NCBI GenBank assembly: GCA_035547915.1
Contig: DASZTS010000095.1
Coordinates: 62,001 to 126,000 of the forward strand
From: DASSFG01 sp035547915
Lineage (GTDB): Bacteria > Planctomycetota > Planctomycetia > Pirellulales > JAICIG01
Reading direction: 5' to 3'
Length of the DNA stretch: 64,000 nucleotides
This document shows positions 1 through 9,514 of this stretch, in pieces (the stretch's first letter is position 1; each line of letters opens with the position of its first letter). A model generated the notes under the pieces. That model did not search any database. It was not told the DNA's origin and saw only the letters and a list, made by a program, of their open reading frames with translations. The position numbers were made by a program, and so were the translations under genes.

Positions 1-1566
1 GCGCCGGTGGCACCTTGGTTTGTGGCCGTCCCGATCATCGCCATGTTCCTGACGGGCCCGCGGTGGGGCGTCGTGTGGACGCTGCTCGCGATGCTGACGG
101 TCTGTGCTTTCTTCGCTGCCCGAGAGATGGCCTTCGTCTTCCCACAACCATTCCCGGCCTCGCTGGTGCACATCCTGCAATGGGCCGCTCTGATTCGCCT
201 CGGCCTGTTCATTGCCGTGCTCACGCTCCTCTTCCGGGCCGTCGACCTGAGGCAGCGCACGGCGTTGAAGGAAGCCCTCTCGGCGGCGCAGGCGGCGGAC
301 CGCGCCAAGAGTGAGTTCTTGGCCAACATGAGCCATGAGATCCGCACCCCGCTGACCGCCATTCTTGGCTACACCGAGTTGTTGCGCGAGGGCACGCGCC
401 ATCCGGGAGAGACGCTACGGATCAGCCACGGCGACGCGCTGGAAACGATCCATCGCAACGGCGAACACCTGTTGCAGGTGATCAACGACATTCTCGATCT
501 GTCAAAGATCGAAGCCAGACGCTTGGATCTAGAACAAGTGTATGCCTCGCCTCGACAAATCGTGGCCGAGGTGATGGCACTGTTCGCGGCCCGCGCCTCG
601 GCAAAGGACGTGCGGCTGGAGTCGCACTTCGACGCGGAGTTGCCCGATGCCATCGAGACCGATCCGACGCGGCTGCGGCAGGTGCTGGCGAATATCATGG
701 GCAATGCCGTGAAATTCACCGAAGAGGGGACGGTACATATCGAAGCCAGGTGGCAGGGACCGCGCACAGGCCCCGCGACGATCGAGTTCGCCATCCGTGA
801 TTCGGGCATCGGGATGACTCAGCAGGTGGTGGGACGGTTGTTCCAGCCGTTCACCCAGGCCGACGGATCGACCTCGCGGCGCTACGGGGGGACCGGTCTG
901 GGGCTGGCCATCTGCTCGCGCTTGGTGCAGATGATGGGCGGGGCGATCGAGGTCGCCAGCGAACCCGAGAAGGGGAGTTGCTTCACGGTCAGACTGCCGG
1001 TCGACCACGCCCGGTCGCGCAACGCCGATACGGTGGCAATCACCGGCGACGAAAGGGCCTCGCCGGCCCACGCGACGGCTTTCTGCGGCGCGGAAGCGAC
1101 GGGCCTGGCCGGTTGCCGCATTCTGCTGGCCGAAGATAGTGCCGACAATCAGCGGCTGATTCGTCACCTGTTGCACAGCGCGGGGGCGGAGGTCACCCTG
1201 GCCGAGAACGGCCAGTTGGCTGTCGACCTGGCGCTGACGGAATTGGATCGAGAGTCGGCTTTTGACCTGATTCTCATGGACATGCAGATGCCCGTGCTGG
1301 ACGGTTACGAAGCCACGAGCCGCCTGCGCGCGGCCGGCTATTGGCAGCCGATCGTCGCCTTGACGGCCCACGCGCTCCGGGCCGAGCACGACAAATGTCG
1401 CGCGGCCGGCTGCGACGACGTGTGTACCAAACCGATCGAGCGGGCGGCCTTCTTCGCGGCTCTCCGTCGCCGACTTCGAAAGCGCGACGCCTCCTCGCTG
1501 ACTTCCAGATCGGGCTGCTGCGACCGCAAGCCACCGATCCGCGGGGAAGTTCGCCTGCCGGCCTGA
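1..1566 (+). CDS. Hybrid sensor histidine kinase with receiver domain (5' end cut by window)
   Basis: The reading frame is open to the first base, so the N-terminus is probably missing; residues below are counted from the GTG at 7. Two or three hydrophobic stretches (about residues 5-75) suggest a membrane anchor. A HisKA dimerisation region follows with the phospho-acceptor H110 in an SHEIRTPL motif. A HATPase_c domain has an N box (NIMGNAVKF) and G boxes (DSGIGM, GGTGLGLAI). A C-terminal receiver domain (about 373-490) has the acidic pair ED and phospho-acceptor D425 in LMDMQMP. It should autophosphorylate and pass phosphate to its own receiver, a phosphorelay design. No sensor domain or partner regulator is visible here, so the signal is unknown. 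Confidence 0.9.
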   Translation, partial: APVAPWFVAVPIIAMFLTGPRWGVVWTLLAMLTVCAFFAAREMAFVFPQPFPASLVHILQWAALIRLGLFIAVLTLLFRAVDLRQRTALKEALSAAQAADRAKSEFLANMSHEIRTPLTAILGYTELLREGTRHPGETLRISHGDALETIHRNGEHLLQVINDILDLSKIEARRLDLEQVYASPRQIVAEVMALFAARASAKDVRLESHFDAELPDAIETDPTRLRQVLANIMGNAVKFTEEGTVHIEARWQGPRTGPATIEFAIRDSGIGMTQQVVGRLFQPFTQADGSTSRRYGGTGLGLAICSRLVQMMGGAIEVASEPEKGSCFTVRLPVDHARSRNADTVAITGDERASPAHATAFCGAEATGLAGCRILLAEDSADNQRLIRHLLHSAGAEVTLAENGQLAVDLALTELDRESAFDLILMDMQMPVLDGYEATSRLRAAGYWQPIVALTAHALRAEHDKCRAAGCDDVCTKPIERAAFFAALRRRLRKRDASSLTSRSGCCDRKPPIRGEVRLPA

Positions 1567-1693
1567 GATCGACGTCGCGGCCGTTCGCCCGATTTCTTGC
1601 CAGCCGCTTTCGTCCTCCGCTATCCTGACCAGTGGCGTGGCTCGGCGAAATCTTTGGTTCTTCGTCTGGTCAGCCAAGGAGGATACTCTTCCC

Positions 1694-2317
1694 ATGCGAA
1701 CGAACTTCGGGCATGCGACCGGCAACTGCCAATGGGCCATCGTCGTAGCGCTCGCGCTGACGAGCGGTCTTTTCGTTGCCGATCGGGCCGCGGCGCAGAA
1801 GGGAACCTCCCCCATTCGAGCGCAGGCAGATCGTGTGCCAGAACAACCCGACTTCCGCGAGGCAGAGAGTCCGCCCACTTTGAAGGTACTGGCGGCGCGG
1901 CTCACCCGGCTATTGGAAACCGAGTGCCCCGCTGCCGAGGTGGCACTGCACGGTGATGAATTGGTGGTGCGTTACCGCACGCAGAAGTTCATGGTCCATG
2001 GCCGGAACAAGACGGGCGAATTCTCTGAGAAAGCGCACGAAGAGGAAGGTCCGCGCTTTCGCGGATTCTTCTTGCAGATCTATTTCCATTCGGAGCGCCC
2101 CGTCCGCGCGTTAGAGGTGCCGTGCGATCTGCGAGAGCCGTACTGGACGACGTTCGTCAACGATTATGCCATCGGCCAGGGAGACCAAGCCGGCTTCGCC
2201 TCGACAAGCTTGTCGTATAACCATGCCACCGACGCCGAACTGCTGAAGAAACTGAAGAATTGTCTGGCAGCAGAGGAAGAAGCGCCCGTGAGCACACCGC
2301 ACCGACGATCGAACTGA
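1694..2317 (+). CDS. Secreted hypothetical protein
   Basis: The protein is 207 aa. The ATG at 1694 is preferred over the longer in-frame start at 1637 because AAGGAGGA at 1677-1684 gives a strong ribosome binding site about 9 bases upstream, and because this start places a clean signal peptide at the N-terminus (hydrophobic IVVALALTSGLFVA, then a likely cleavage after RAAAQ). The mature part is charged and has no motif I recognise; two cysteines (in ETECPA and VPCDL) could form a disulphide. It stands between the sensor kinase and an MFS gene with no obvious operon link. The coding region looks intact, but I assign no function. Confidence 0.65.
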   Translation: MRTNFGHATGNCQWAIVVALALTSGLFVADRAAAQKGTSPIRAQADRVPEQPDFREAESPPTLKVLAARLTRLLETECPAAEVALHGDELVVRYRTQKFMVHGRNKTGEFSEKAHEEEGPRFRGFFLQIYFHSERPVRALEVPCDLREPYWTTFVNDYAIGQGDQAGFASTSLSYNHATDAELLKKLKNCLAAEEEAPVSTPHRRSN

Positions 2318-2418
2318 GCACGGAAGAACGCAAGACGCGGATGGCTTGGTCGCGAGGGCGAAGCACGCCGGCGCGACTCGTGCTGCATGTCCGCTGCAGC
2401 GCCTGCTAAATTGATGGC

Positions 2419-3708
2419 ATGCTCCGAGCGCTCGCGCACCGCAATTTCAGGCTGTTCTTCTTCGGTCAAGGCGTGTCGCTCATCGGCACCTGGATGCAAC
2501 AGGTCGCGACGACGTGGCTCGTGTACGAACTCGAACATTCGACGTTCCTTCTCGGCTTGGTTGGCTTCGCGAGCCAGATCCCGACATTTCTCGTGACACC
2601 ACTGGCCGGTGTGTTCACGGATCGTTGGAACCGGCACCGCGCGCTGATGGTTACCCAGAGCCTAGCGCTACTACAGGCCGCGACGTTGACGCTACTGACG
2701 CTGTTCGAGCGGATCAACGTGTCGAATCTGCTGGCGCTCAGTTTTTCGTTGGGGCTGGTGAACGCGTTCGATATTCCGCTGCGGCAGGCGTTTCTGACCG
2801 AAATGGTCGGCAAGCCGGAAGATCGCGCCAACGCCATTGCGCTCAATTCGTCCTTGTTCAACGGCGCCCGCTTGGTCGGTCCTGCTCTGGCCGGCCTGCT
2901 CATCGCCGCGACCGGCGAATGGTTCTGCTTCTTGCTCAATGCGATCAGCTACCTTGCAGTGCTGATAGCCCTGTCGCTCATTCGAGTAGCACCGCGCGAG
3001 CAGCGGTCTGAACATCCATCGGTGTTGGCCGGCCTGAAGGAAGGCTTGGGCTACGCTTTCCGGTTTCCGCCGATCCGCGCCATATTATCGCTCGTCGCAT
3101 TGGTTGGCTTTTCGGTCATACCGGTATCGGTGTTGTTGCCCATATTTGCCACGCAGTCGTTCGGCGGCGGCGCCAACACGCTGGGCTTGCTCACCGCGGC
3201 CCAGGGTGTCGGATCATTGGTCGGCGCACTCTATCTGGCGTCGCGGCGGACGGTCCTCGGACTGGGTAAGCGGATCGCGGCCGCCGCCGTGATCGTCGGC
3301 ATAGGCATTCTCGGTTTTTCGTGGGCATGCGATTTTTGGACAGGCGCCGCCATGCTACTCCTCACAGGTTTCGGCATCATGGTGCAGATGGCAGCCTGCA
3401 ATACGATCTTGCAGACGATCGTCGACGAAGATAAACGGGGCCGCGTGATGAGTCTGCACGCGATGGCCTTCATGGGCACGGCCCCCTTGGGCAGCCTAGC
3501 TGCCGGAGCACTCGCAGACAGGATCGGCTCGCCTGCCACGGTTCGCATCGGCGGCGCAGCCTGCGTGTTAGGAGGACTGTTGTTCCTCCGCCAGTTAACC
3601 CAACTGCGGGAACACATCCGGCCAATTTACGTGCGAGCCGGTATTCTGCCCGAAATCGCCGACGGCATGGAAACCGCCAATGAGTTGGCTTCACCACGCC
3701 GCGGATAG
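2419..3708 (+). CDS. MFS transporter, enterobactin-exporter-like (MFS_3 type)
   Basis: A 429-aa integral membrane protein with about 12 hydrophobic segments. The opening NFRLFFFGQGVSLIGTWMQQ is typical of the EntS/MFS_3 exporter branch, in which a short N-terminus leads straight into helix 1. The conserved cytoplasmic loop between helices 2 and 3 is seen as GVFTDRWNRHR, and a second half-repeat loop as LADRIG. Family members export siderophores, drugs or other small molecules with proton coupling. No siderophore genes are near, so the substrate is unknown. A perfect hairpin follows the stop codon at 3718-3746. Confidence 0.85.
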   Translation: MLRALAHRNFRLFFFGQGVSLIGTWMQQVATTWLVYELEHSTFLLGLVGFASQIPTFLVTPLAGVFTDRWNRHRALMVTQSLALLQAATLTLLTLFERINVSNLLALSFSLGLVNAFDIPLRQAFLTEMVGKPEDRANAIALNSSLFNGARLVGPALAGLLIAATGEWFCFLLNAISYLAVLIALSLIRVAPREQRSEHPSVLAGLKEGLGYAFRFPPIRAILSLVALVGFSVIPVSVLLPIFATQSFGGGANTLGLLTAAQGVGSLVGALYLASRRTVLGLGKRIAAAAVIVGIGILGFSWACDFWTGAAMLLLTGFGIMVQMAACNTILQTIVDEDKRGRVMSLHAMAFMGTAPLGSLAAGALADRIGSPATVRIGGAACVLGGLLFLRQLTQLREHIRPIYVRAGILPEIADGMETANELASPRRG

Positions 3709-3717
3709 GTTGCTAGA

Positions 3718-3746
3718 CTAGCGGCGAATCGAACCAACGCCGCTAG
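3718..3746 (+). terminator. Hairpin after the MFS gene
   Basis: Perfect 9-bp inverted repeat CTAGCGGCG / CGCCGCTAG with an 11-base loop, starting 10 bases after the stop codon at 3708. No T-run follows, so it is not a textbook intrinsic terminator. It could still end or stabilise the transcript. Confidence 0.45.
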
Positions 3747-3749
3747 GTC

Positions 3750-3917
3750 GTGCGCAGAACATGGCGCAAACGAGGACGGTTTGTGGATCATCTGGGCGAC
3801 GGGCAGGACAACGGACAATGCCCAGATGGCGGGTCAAGCCTGAATCTACGCGGTTTTGGCCCGCATATCAATCCGACGCTGCCCTACGAAACGGTCGACT
3901 CCGACGTCGAGTCATGA
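3750..3917 (+). pseudogene. Possible gene remnant between the MFS gene and the DUF1552 gene
   Basis: The interval 3709-4046 has no convincing complete gene. One frame, read from about 3771 to the stop at 3915-3917, gives a protein-like tail (VDHLGDGQDNGQCPDG..., ending YETVDSDVES) unlike the arginine- and proline-rich noise in the other frames. It has no credible start, no ribosome binding site and no family I recognise. It may be the decayed end of a lost gene or chance. The rest of the interval to 4046 shows nothing I can name. Confidence 0.2.
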
Positions 3918-4046
3918 GGAGCGTAAAGCGCCAAGGGAGCATTGAACACGAGGGACACCGACTGCCAACGCCGATTCAACGCCGCAATCACGACTTCAAT
4001 GACAAGGTGCCGGCTGCTTGGCGGGGTGTGGGGGGGGTAAGCATTC

Positions 4047-5444
4047 TTAAACCCGGTTCAATGTGCCTGTAATGCCAGCGAAGGAATCGGTCTCGACGCC
4101 AAAGCGTTGCAAGAGGGTGATGAAAAGCAGGGCGAGCGGTTCTTCCTCGACTCGCACTTCATCCTGCCAGCCAGCATCCGTATCGATTCCGGCGCCTGCC
4201 TGATTGTCTTCGTTGCCTTTGCCGAACTTGAGATACCGGCCGTTGGTGAAGCCCAGATTTGTTCCACCGGCGGAGATAATCGGGTAATTGCGTGACAGGT
4301 GGAAGCTGCTCGAGGCAGAGCCATGCATCGCGAAGGTGTTGTCCAGCATATTCCCGTTGCCGGTCGGTTCGGGCGTGTCCTTCAACCTCTGTGCGAAGCG
4401 ACCAAACTCTTCTGCCTGGTAGCGGTTGTAGGTGCCGAGATTCTTCCAACCATCGGGCTGTTTGACGGCGTGGGTCAGCCCATGAGCACCGTTCAGGCCC
4501 ACCGCTTTGGATAACAAATCGTGGGGACCTTCACCGTTTTCGCGTCCTAGCTGAAACGTCGCGACGCGAGTGGAATCACTGAGGAAAGCAAGATAAATCA
4601 GCTCGTACATGGTTTGGAAGTACAGCCGAGCTTCCTCCGGCGTGGCATCCAGATGGAGATTGGTGGTATCGACCGCAGTAACCGGCGTATCAATCCACTT
4701 CTGCGCTTTCGCCAGCTTGACCTCGGTATCGCGCACGGCATCAAGATACTGTTTGAGCGTTTGTTGATCCTGATTGGAAAGCGACTTTTCGAGCGACCTT
4801 GTATTCGCGATGAGCAAATCCAGGGCACTCTTGCTTCTGGCCAGTCGGGCATGGGCGTCTTTGCCGCTGGTCACAAACAGCGTATCAAAGATCTGCTTCG
4901 GCTTGTTCATAGCCGGAATCGGGCGGCCTTCGCGATTGTAAGACTGTGTCTGCGCGCCGCGCGGACCGCCGATGCCTCCGTTGGTCGACATCACCAGCGA
5001 AGCGTGCCGAGTGAATTCGCCAACATGCTCGGCAATGACCTGGTCCACGGAAACGGAGTTCTTGTAGGGGCCCTCACCTCCGATGTCGGCACCCGTCAGG
5101 TATTGATCGGCGTTGGAGTGCCCATGAACCCTTCTGGCAGCGGGGTGAGATAGCCCGGAGTAAACCGTGATTTCGCTGCGCAACGGCTCGAGCACGTCCA
5201 GAACTTTCGTCAGTTGGAAATCTTTCTCGCCACCGCGCGGGAACCAACTCCAATCATTCCACGCCGGATCTGACTTGAGCGGCAGACCGACACCATCCGG
5301 ATGATATACGCTCAGGAATCGCTTCGGCGTGACGCTCGGAACTGAATTGGCGCGGGCCAGCGATTCGAGCCACGGCAACGCCAATGCGACGCCAGCACCA
5401 CGCAGGAAACGTCGACGATCAAAGGTCACAGGTGCGTTACTCAT
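4047..5444 (-). CDS. DUF1552 domain protein, Tat-type exported
   Basis: The protein is 465 aa. The N-terminus has a twin-arginine-like signal (RRRFLRG followed by AGVALALPWLESLA), as is usual for DUF1552 proteins in planctomycetes. Next comes FLSVYHPDGVGLP, then the family landmarks GLSHPAARRVHGHSNADQYLTG, TQSYNREGRPIP and the C-terminal HDLLSKAVGLNGAHGLTH. The reaction of DUF1552 proteins is not established. They resemble the alkaline-phosphatase-like DUF1501 group in gene layout and are encoded beside haem-containing DUF1592-type proteins. It is the second gene of a minus-strand operon, 17 bases after the stop of its partner, which supports a joint role in the periplasm or cell envelope. 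Confidence 0.85.
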   Translation of the reverse strand: MSNAPVTFDRRRFLRGAGVALALPWLESLARANSVPSVTPKRFLSVYHPDGVGLPLKSDPAWNDWSWFPRGGEKDFQLTKVLDVLEPLRSEITVYSGLSHPAARRVHGHSNADQYLTGADIGGEGPYKNSVSVDQVIAEHVGEFTRHASLVMSTNGGIGGPRGAQTQSYNREGRPIPAMNKPKQIFDTLFVTSGKDAHARLARSKSALDLLIANTRSLEKSLSNQDQQTLKQYLDAVRDTEVKLAKAQKWIDTPVTAVDTTNLHLDATPEEARLYFQTMYELIYLAFLSDSTRVATFQLGRENGEGPHDLLSKAVGLNGAHGLTHAVKQPDGWKNLGTYNRYQAEEFGRFAQRLKDTPEPTGNGNMLDNTFAMHGSASSSFHLSRNYPIISAGGTNLGFTNGRYLKFGKGNEDNQAGAGIDTDAGWQDEVRVEEEPLALLFITLLQRFGVETDSFAGITGTLNRV

Positions 5445-5461
5445 CGGCGCGTTTCTGACCC

Positions 5462-8068
5462 TTATTTCGAATGGAATAGTTTGCTGTTCACGACCAAGTG
5501 TATCAAATCGGCCACCCGGTCTCCCTGTTTTCGGAACTTGCCGGTCAGCACGTCGACATCCACATGATCGGCAAAAGTCAGTGGCCGACCCAGAGCATAG
5601 GACGACATCTTATGAACCATCGCTTTGGCAAATTGATCTTGCCGATCCGCCAACAGGTATCGCCTGAGACCATCCACTCCAGCCAATTCCTGCTTATTGA
5701 ACAAGACCGAAGTTGCATCTACCGGCTTGTTCTTGATGCTTGTGCGCCAGACTCCCACGGCATCATAGTTCTCGAACGCGATTCCCCAGGGATCGATTCG
5801 CGAATGGCATGAAATGCAGGCCGGCTTGTTGCGATGGTCGGCGATGCGCTCCTTGAGCGTCATCTCCAGGATTCGCGGATCCGTGAGATCGACTTTCGGA
5901 ACATTGGCCGGCGGCGGTGGTGGCGGATCGTGAAGGATCCGCTCCAGCAGCCAGACGCCACGTTTCAAAGGGTGAGAATCGCTGCCGTCGGAATTCATCG
6001 TCAACATTCCGGCGGAAGTCAGAATTCCGCCGCGGTGCACTTCCGCGGCGACGGGCACCTTCCGGAAATGGGGGCCGAAGACGCCTGGGATACCGTAGTG
6101 CTGCGCCAACCGCTCGTTGACCACGACGTAATCGGAGTGCAGGAAGTCCATAACGCTGCTGTTATTACGCACGGTTTCCCGAAAAAAGGCGATGGGCTCT
6201 TGCCGCATCGCTTCGCGCAACGCGTCGTCTTTGACATGCGTTACACTTCCCATGCCGTCCAGGCCGAGCCATTGCTCTGCAAAATGTTGCGAAAATCGCT
6301 CCGCGCGCAGGTCGGTCAGCATTCGATCAACTTGCGAGTTCAGAACGCCCGGATCTTTTAGCGTGCCTGTTTGGGCGAGTTCCAAGAGTTCCTGCTCTGG
6401 CACGCTGGACCAGAGAAAAAATGAAAGCCGACTCGCCAGTTCCAGATCGCTGATCGTTCCCGATTTCTCGGTATTCTCGGCGGACGACCTCTGAGTCAGG
6501 TAGAGGAATTCCGGCGCGGCCAGGGCGGTGGCCAATACTTCCAGCATCGCGCCTTCAAACGTGTCAAAGTCTGGACGATATTTGACGAACAGATCCATGA
6601 AAGGACCAACTTCGTCAGTAGCGATTGGACGTCGCCAGGCGCGTTCCAGAAAACGAGTGAGCACCTCTCGACCGTAGATCTGCTCATCGCTTCTGCTCTC
6701 GCTCTCAAAGAAGATGTTGAGATGGCTTTGCGGCGGCCAGTGGTCGAAGTGGGGTGCGCTGACTTCGATGTAATCGATCACCACCTGCAGCGGTTCTTTC
6801 CCGCCACGGGAGTTGGACTCATTACGAATGTGCAGGAATTCATCCCGCCGGGGGAAAGTGGTTTCCAGTTTCCGAAAAGGGTTGCGCACGATCTCGCTGA
6901 GCGGAATGTCGAATTCGATGAATTCCGGTTTTTCGGCCGGAGCCGTGACCGGCACGTCTCGCTGGCTGACGACTTGCGAGAAGTTCGCGTTGTTGCTGGT
7001 GTGGGCGCTGAAGATCAGTCGCAGACTGGCATACTCGTCTGGCTCCGTTGTCGTGCGCCCAGCGCGAATCCGCACTCGCATCGTGCCTTCGTCGGGCAGA
7101 AAGCGATCCAGATTCAGTTTCAACTCGTGAGATCGCGGCAGGACGAAGACCACCGGCGAAACGTCCGGGTTGTGGCCAGCAAACTCGCCAGGCTTGGGAA
7201 CTGCCTGACCTTCGCCGAGCTGGATTCCTTCGCCCGTTGATCGATTGAGCAGATGCGACCCGTTCCGACGATGGCGATCGTTGTCGTCAGCCTCGTTGAA
7301 TCGTTTGTTGTCGTCGACCTTCAGGTTGCTCATCATTTCCCGCATCGAAATGATGTACGTGACCGGCGGTGGACGTTCGCCGCTCACGGTCACTCGCTGG
7401 AGCGCTTTCAGCCCTAGCTCGCGATAGGCCTCAAACTGCATGGCCGACATCTGCAACAGGTCGGAACTATTCTTGAACCCGTCCTCCGATGCCGTCTCCG
7501 GTGGCAGGCTCGTCGCGATCGGGTATGGCAGACCGAGGAGATCCTGCAGGGCATAGTTGTATTCATATTTCGTCATCCGGCGAAACGACGAGTGCTCCGA
7601 ACGGTTGCGGCGAACAAGGGAGGCCTTGCTCATTTCCTGGCTGAGCCAGTCGACAATATTTCGGCGATCGATATCGGCGAGACGGTATTCTTCCTCGTCC
7701 TCCGGCGGCATTTCCGAATTGCTGAGGACCTTGTAAATCCCACGCCAGCGGTCGACATCGGGGCCGGCCAGCAAATCGGGATTTAAACGGTCGACGCGAA
7801 GATTCGCCATCATCGAGTCAGGACCATGACAAGCGACGCATTTCCGGCCCAGAACTGGGGCAATGGATTTACGGAAGTGATCAAGATTGGCGGTGGGAAT
7901 GGCCGGCTTTGGTTCGATCCCGGTCTCGGCCTCTTTCAAGAAGAGGGATTTCGCTCGACCCGCGTCTCGGACTTCGTGCAATGTCAGCGGTGTGCCGACT
8001 GCCTCCGCAGCCAGCGCTTGGCAAGCATGCGTGCATGCCAGGAGAATTGTGACGATCAGAATACGCAT
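5462..8068 (-). CDS. Planctomycete cytochrome-like DUF1587/1592/1588/1585 protein
   Basis: The start at 8068 (MRILIVTILLACTHACQALA) gives a signal peptide; an in-frame TTG at 8113 would add 15 unlikely residues. The 868-aa product has a haem-binding motif near the N-terminus (C77-VA-C80-H81) and another near the C-terminus (C751-IS-C754-H755). Between them lie a DUF1587-like segment (EYNYALQDLLG), an inserted beta-rich region (about residues 270-440) and DUF1595/1592 segments (RAWRRPIATDE, ASRLSFFLWSS). The second haem motif is in the DUF1588 part, and the tail is DUF1585-like. These proteins are abundant in planctomycetes and paired with DUF1552 or DUF1501 genes. An electron-transfer role is inferred from the haem motifs; the substrate is unknown. 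Confidence 0.88.
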   Translation of the reverse strand: MRILIVTILLACTHACQALAAEAVGTPLTLHEVRDAGRAKSLFLKEAETGIEPKPAIPTANLDHFRKSIAPVLGRKCVACHGPDSMMANLRVDRLNPDLLAGPDVDRWRGIYKVLSNSEMPPEDEEEYRLADIDRRNIVDWLSQEMSKASLVRRNRSEHSSFRRMTKYEYNYALQDLLGLPYPIATSLPPETASEDGFKNSSDLLQMSAMQFEAYRELGLKALQRVTVSGERPPPVTYIISMREMMSNLKVDDNKRFNEADDNDRHRRNGSHLLNRSTGEGIQLGEGQAVPKPGEFAGHNPDVSPVVFVLPRSHELKLNLDRFLPDEGTMRVRIRAGRTTTEPDEYASLRLIFSAHTSNNANFSQVVSQRDVPVTAPAEKPEFIEFDIPLSEIVRNPFRKLETTFPRRDEFLHIRNESNSRGGKEPLQVVIDYIEVSAPHFDHWPPQSHLNIFFESESRSDEQIYGREVLTRFLERAWRRPIATDEVGPFMDLFVKYRPDFDTFEGAMLEVLATALAAPEFLYLTQRSSAENTEKSGTISDLELASRLSFFLWSSVPEQELLELAQTGTLKDPGVLNSQVDRMLTDLRAERFSQHFAEQWLGLDGMGSVTHVKDDALREAMRQEPIAFFRETVRNNSSVMDFLHSDYVVVNERLAQHYGIPGVFGPHFRKVPVAAEVHRGGILTSAGMLTMNSDGSDSHPLKRGVWLLERILHDPPPPPPANVPKVDLTDPRILEMTLKERIADHRNKPACISCHSRIDPWGIAFENYDAVGVWRTSIKNKPVDATSVLFNKQELAGVDGLRRYLLADRQDQFAKAMVHKMSSYALGRPLTFADHVDVDVLTGKFRKQGDRVADLIHLVVNSKLFHSK

Positions 8069-8158
8069 GGGTTGGCTTTCCGAGCGAGTTCTGAGGCCGT
8101 CCGGACGATCCAACCTTGGCGTGCAAACGGCGGGACTGCTCAGATCGATTGCGGGACG

Positions 8159-8181
8159 AAAATGCTTTCGTGCGGCATTTT
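8159..8181. promoter_or_regulatory. Inverted repeat upstream of the DUF1592/DUF1552 operon
   Basis: AAAATGC and GCATTTT arms (7 bp, perfect) flank a 9-base loop, about 90 bases before the operon start at 8068. It lies in the otherwise featureless interval 8069-8439, which must hold the operon promoter because no gene precedes it on that strand. It could be an operator or a leader hairpin. No other gene-like signal is seen in this interval. Confidence 0.25.
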
Positions 8182-8439
8182 CTGTTTGGAGGGGCCTGAA
8201 ACCGCTAGGTCTGTATTGCTTCTCATCTTAGCATCACGCGCCCTCCCGTACACCCATCGCTGGCATCCATGAAGGTTGGCCTCGGCCCGAGAAGTGGTTC
8301 CCTCGGCCTCCGGTAATCAGCACGCGATTGCTTGCTTCACCTTCTGCCGGTTCTCGTATCGAGGCCAAGAAACGGCAGTCCAAGGAAATAGCCTGTGTGA
8401 ATAATGCCACAGATTCCTGTTCGGTCAGTTGCTGGCAAG

Positions 8440-9507
8440 TCAGCCCCCGCTGGCCTTCTTCGGCCGCGGTGACCGGTGGCCCCGAAGCAGCGAAATTGAA
8501 GAGCCACCTATTTCTATCTGCTCGAACGTACATTGCTCGGGCGTTTTGTCCGGCCGCCAGCGCAGGAGTTTCGTGCCGTGCCGGAAGCGGCCTGCGGTGA
8601 ACTGATCGTACGCGACTTCGATGACAAGTTGTCCGTCAAGCGGAACCCATTCGCTGGAACGTTTCGTCGACCAGCGGCTGGGGCCCCCCGGCGCACTGCC
8701 GGTGAACCCCGGTGGACCGACATGACCCTCGACCCTTTGTTCGACACCCTTTCTTTCGGCTGCGGTGAAACTGGAAGTGAACCCGACGTGATCGAGATCT
8801 CCTTCATCGTTGTACAGACCGAGCAGCAGAGATCCGACCTTCTGGCCGTGGCTGCCGACACGCAGGCCGCCCACGACGCAATCGGCCGTGCGAATGGGCT
8901 TAATCTTTTGCATAGCGACTCTTTCGCCAGGGATATAAGGGAGGTCGAGCCGCTTGGCGATCACGCCATCGAGAGCGGCGCCGACATTGCGGAACCAACG
9001 CCGTGCGGTGGCCACACTGCGCGTGGCCGGTGAGAGTCGCAGCGCGCCGGTGTTGTCGAAATATCGAGAGGCAAACCTTTCCAGCCGAGCACGACGCTCG
9101 GCAAGCGGCGTCTCGACGAGCGAGCGTCCCCGTTCGTCTTCAAGCAGGTCGAAAACGATGAGCAGCGCTGGGCGGTCTTTGGCCAGGCGGTTCACGCGGC
9201 TGGCGGCCGGATGAATTCGCTGCAGCAAATCGTCGAAGGAGGAGCGCCGACCGATCGGCACGATCAGTTCACCGTCAATGACAAAACGTGATGCCTTTGC
9301 GTCGCGGACCGCCTCGACGATCTCCGGAAAATAACGGCCAAGTGGCTGCCCCGACTTAGACTGTAGGTCAATCTTCTGCCCGTGGCGAAATACCAAGCAA
9401 CGGAAACCATCCCACTTGGGTTCGTACTGCCACTCGCCGCCCGTTGGAATAGTTTCGACGAGCTTTGCTTCCATGGGCTCCAGCGGGTATTTCACAACAG
9501 TGGCCAC
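8440..9507 (-). CDS. ligD: ATP-dependent DNA ligase, LigD ligase-domain type
   Basis: About 355 aa from the GTG at 9507; the GTG at 9495 is also possible. The open frame runs up to 9729, but the extra N-terminus overlaps the polymerase gene and is not protein-like. The nucleotidyl-transferase motif I is seen as EPKWDGFR, with the lysine that receives AMP. Motif III-like FVIDGELIVP and motif IV-like LDGVIAKRLDLPYIPG follow, and motif V AMQKIKPIRTADCVVGG leads into an OB-fold ending VEVAYDQFTAGRFRHGTKLLRWRPDK. It seals breaks in bacterial end joining or other repair. It follows the polymerase gene after only 7 bases, so LigD activities are split over two proteins here. No nuclease (phosphoesterase) domain and no Ku gene are seen in the window. 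Confidence 0.88.
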   Translation of the reverse strand: MATVVKYPLEPMEAKLVETIPTGGEWQYEPKWDGFRCLVFRHGQKIDLQSKSGQPLGRYFPEIVEAVRDAKASRFVIDGELIVPIGRRSSFDDLLQRIHPAASRVNRLAKDRPALLIVFDLLEDERGRSLVETPLAERRARLERFASRYFDNTGALRLSPATRSVATARRWFRNVGAALDGVIAKRLDLPYIPGERVAMQKIKPIRTADCVVGGLRVGSHGQKVGSLLLGLYNDEGDLDHVGFTSSFTAAERKGVEQRVEGHVGPPGFTGSAPGGPSRWSTKRSSEWVPLDGQLVIEVAYDQFTAGRFRHGTKLLRWRPDKTPEQCTFEQIEIGGSSISLLRGHRSPRPKKASGG

Positions 9508-9514
9508 TTGCTTG

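Noticed and set aside
529..1905. Minus-strand open frame (458 codons) opposite the histidine kinase
   Set aside because: The kinase motifs on the plus strand are intact, and the antisense frame looks like a high-GC shadow.
3761..4072. 103-codon plus-strand frame between the MFS and DUF1552 genes
   Set aside because: It is arginine-rich, runs into the 3' end of the convergent DUF1552 gene and has no ribosome binding site; a different frame in the same place looks more protein-like.
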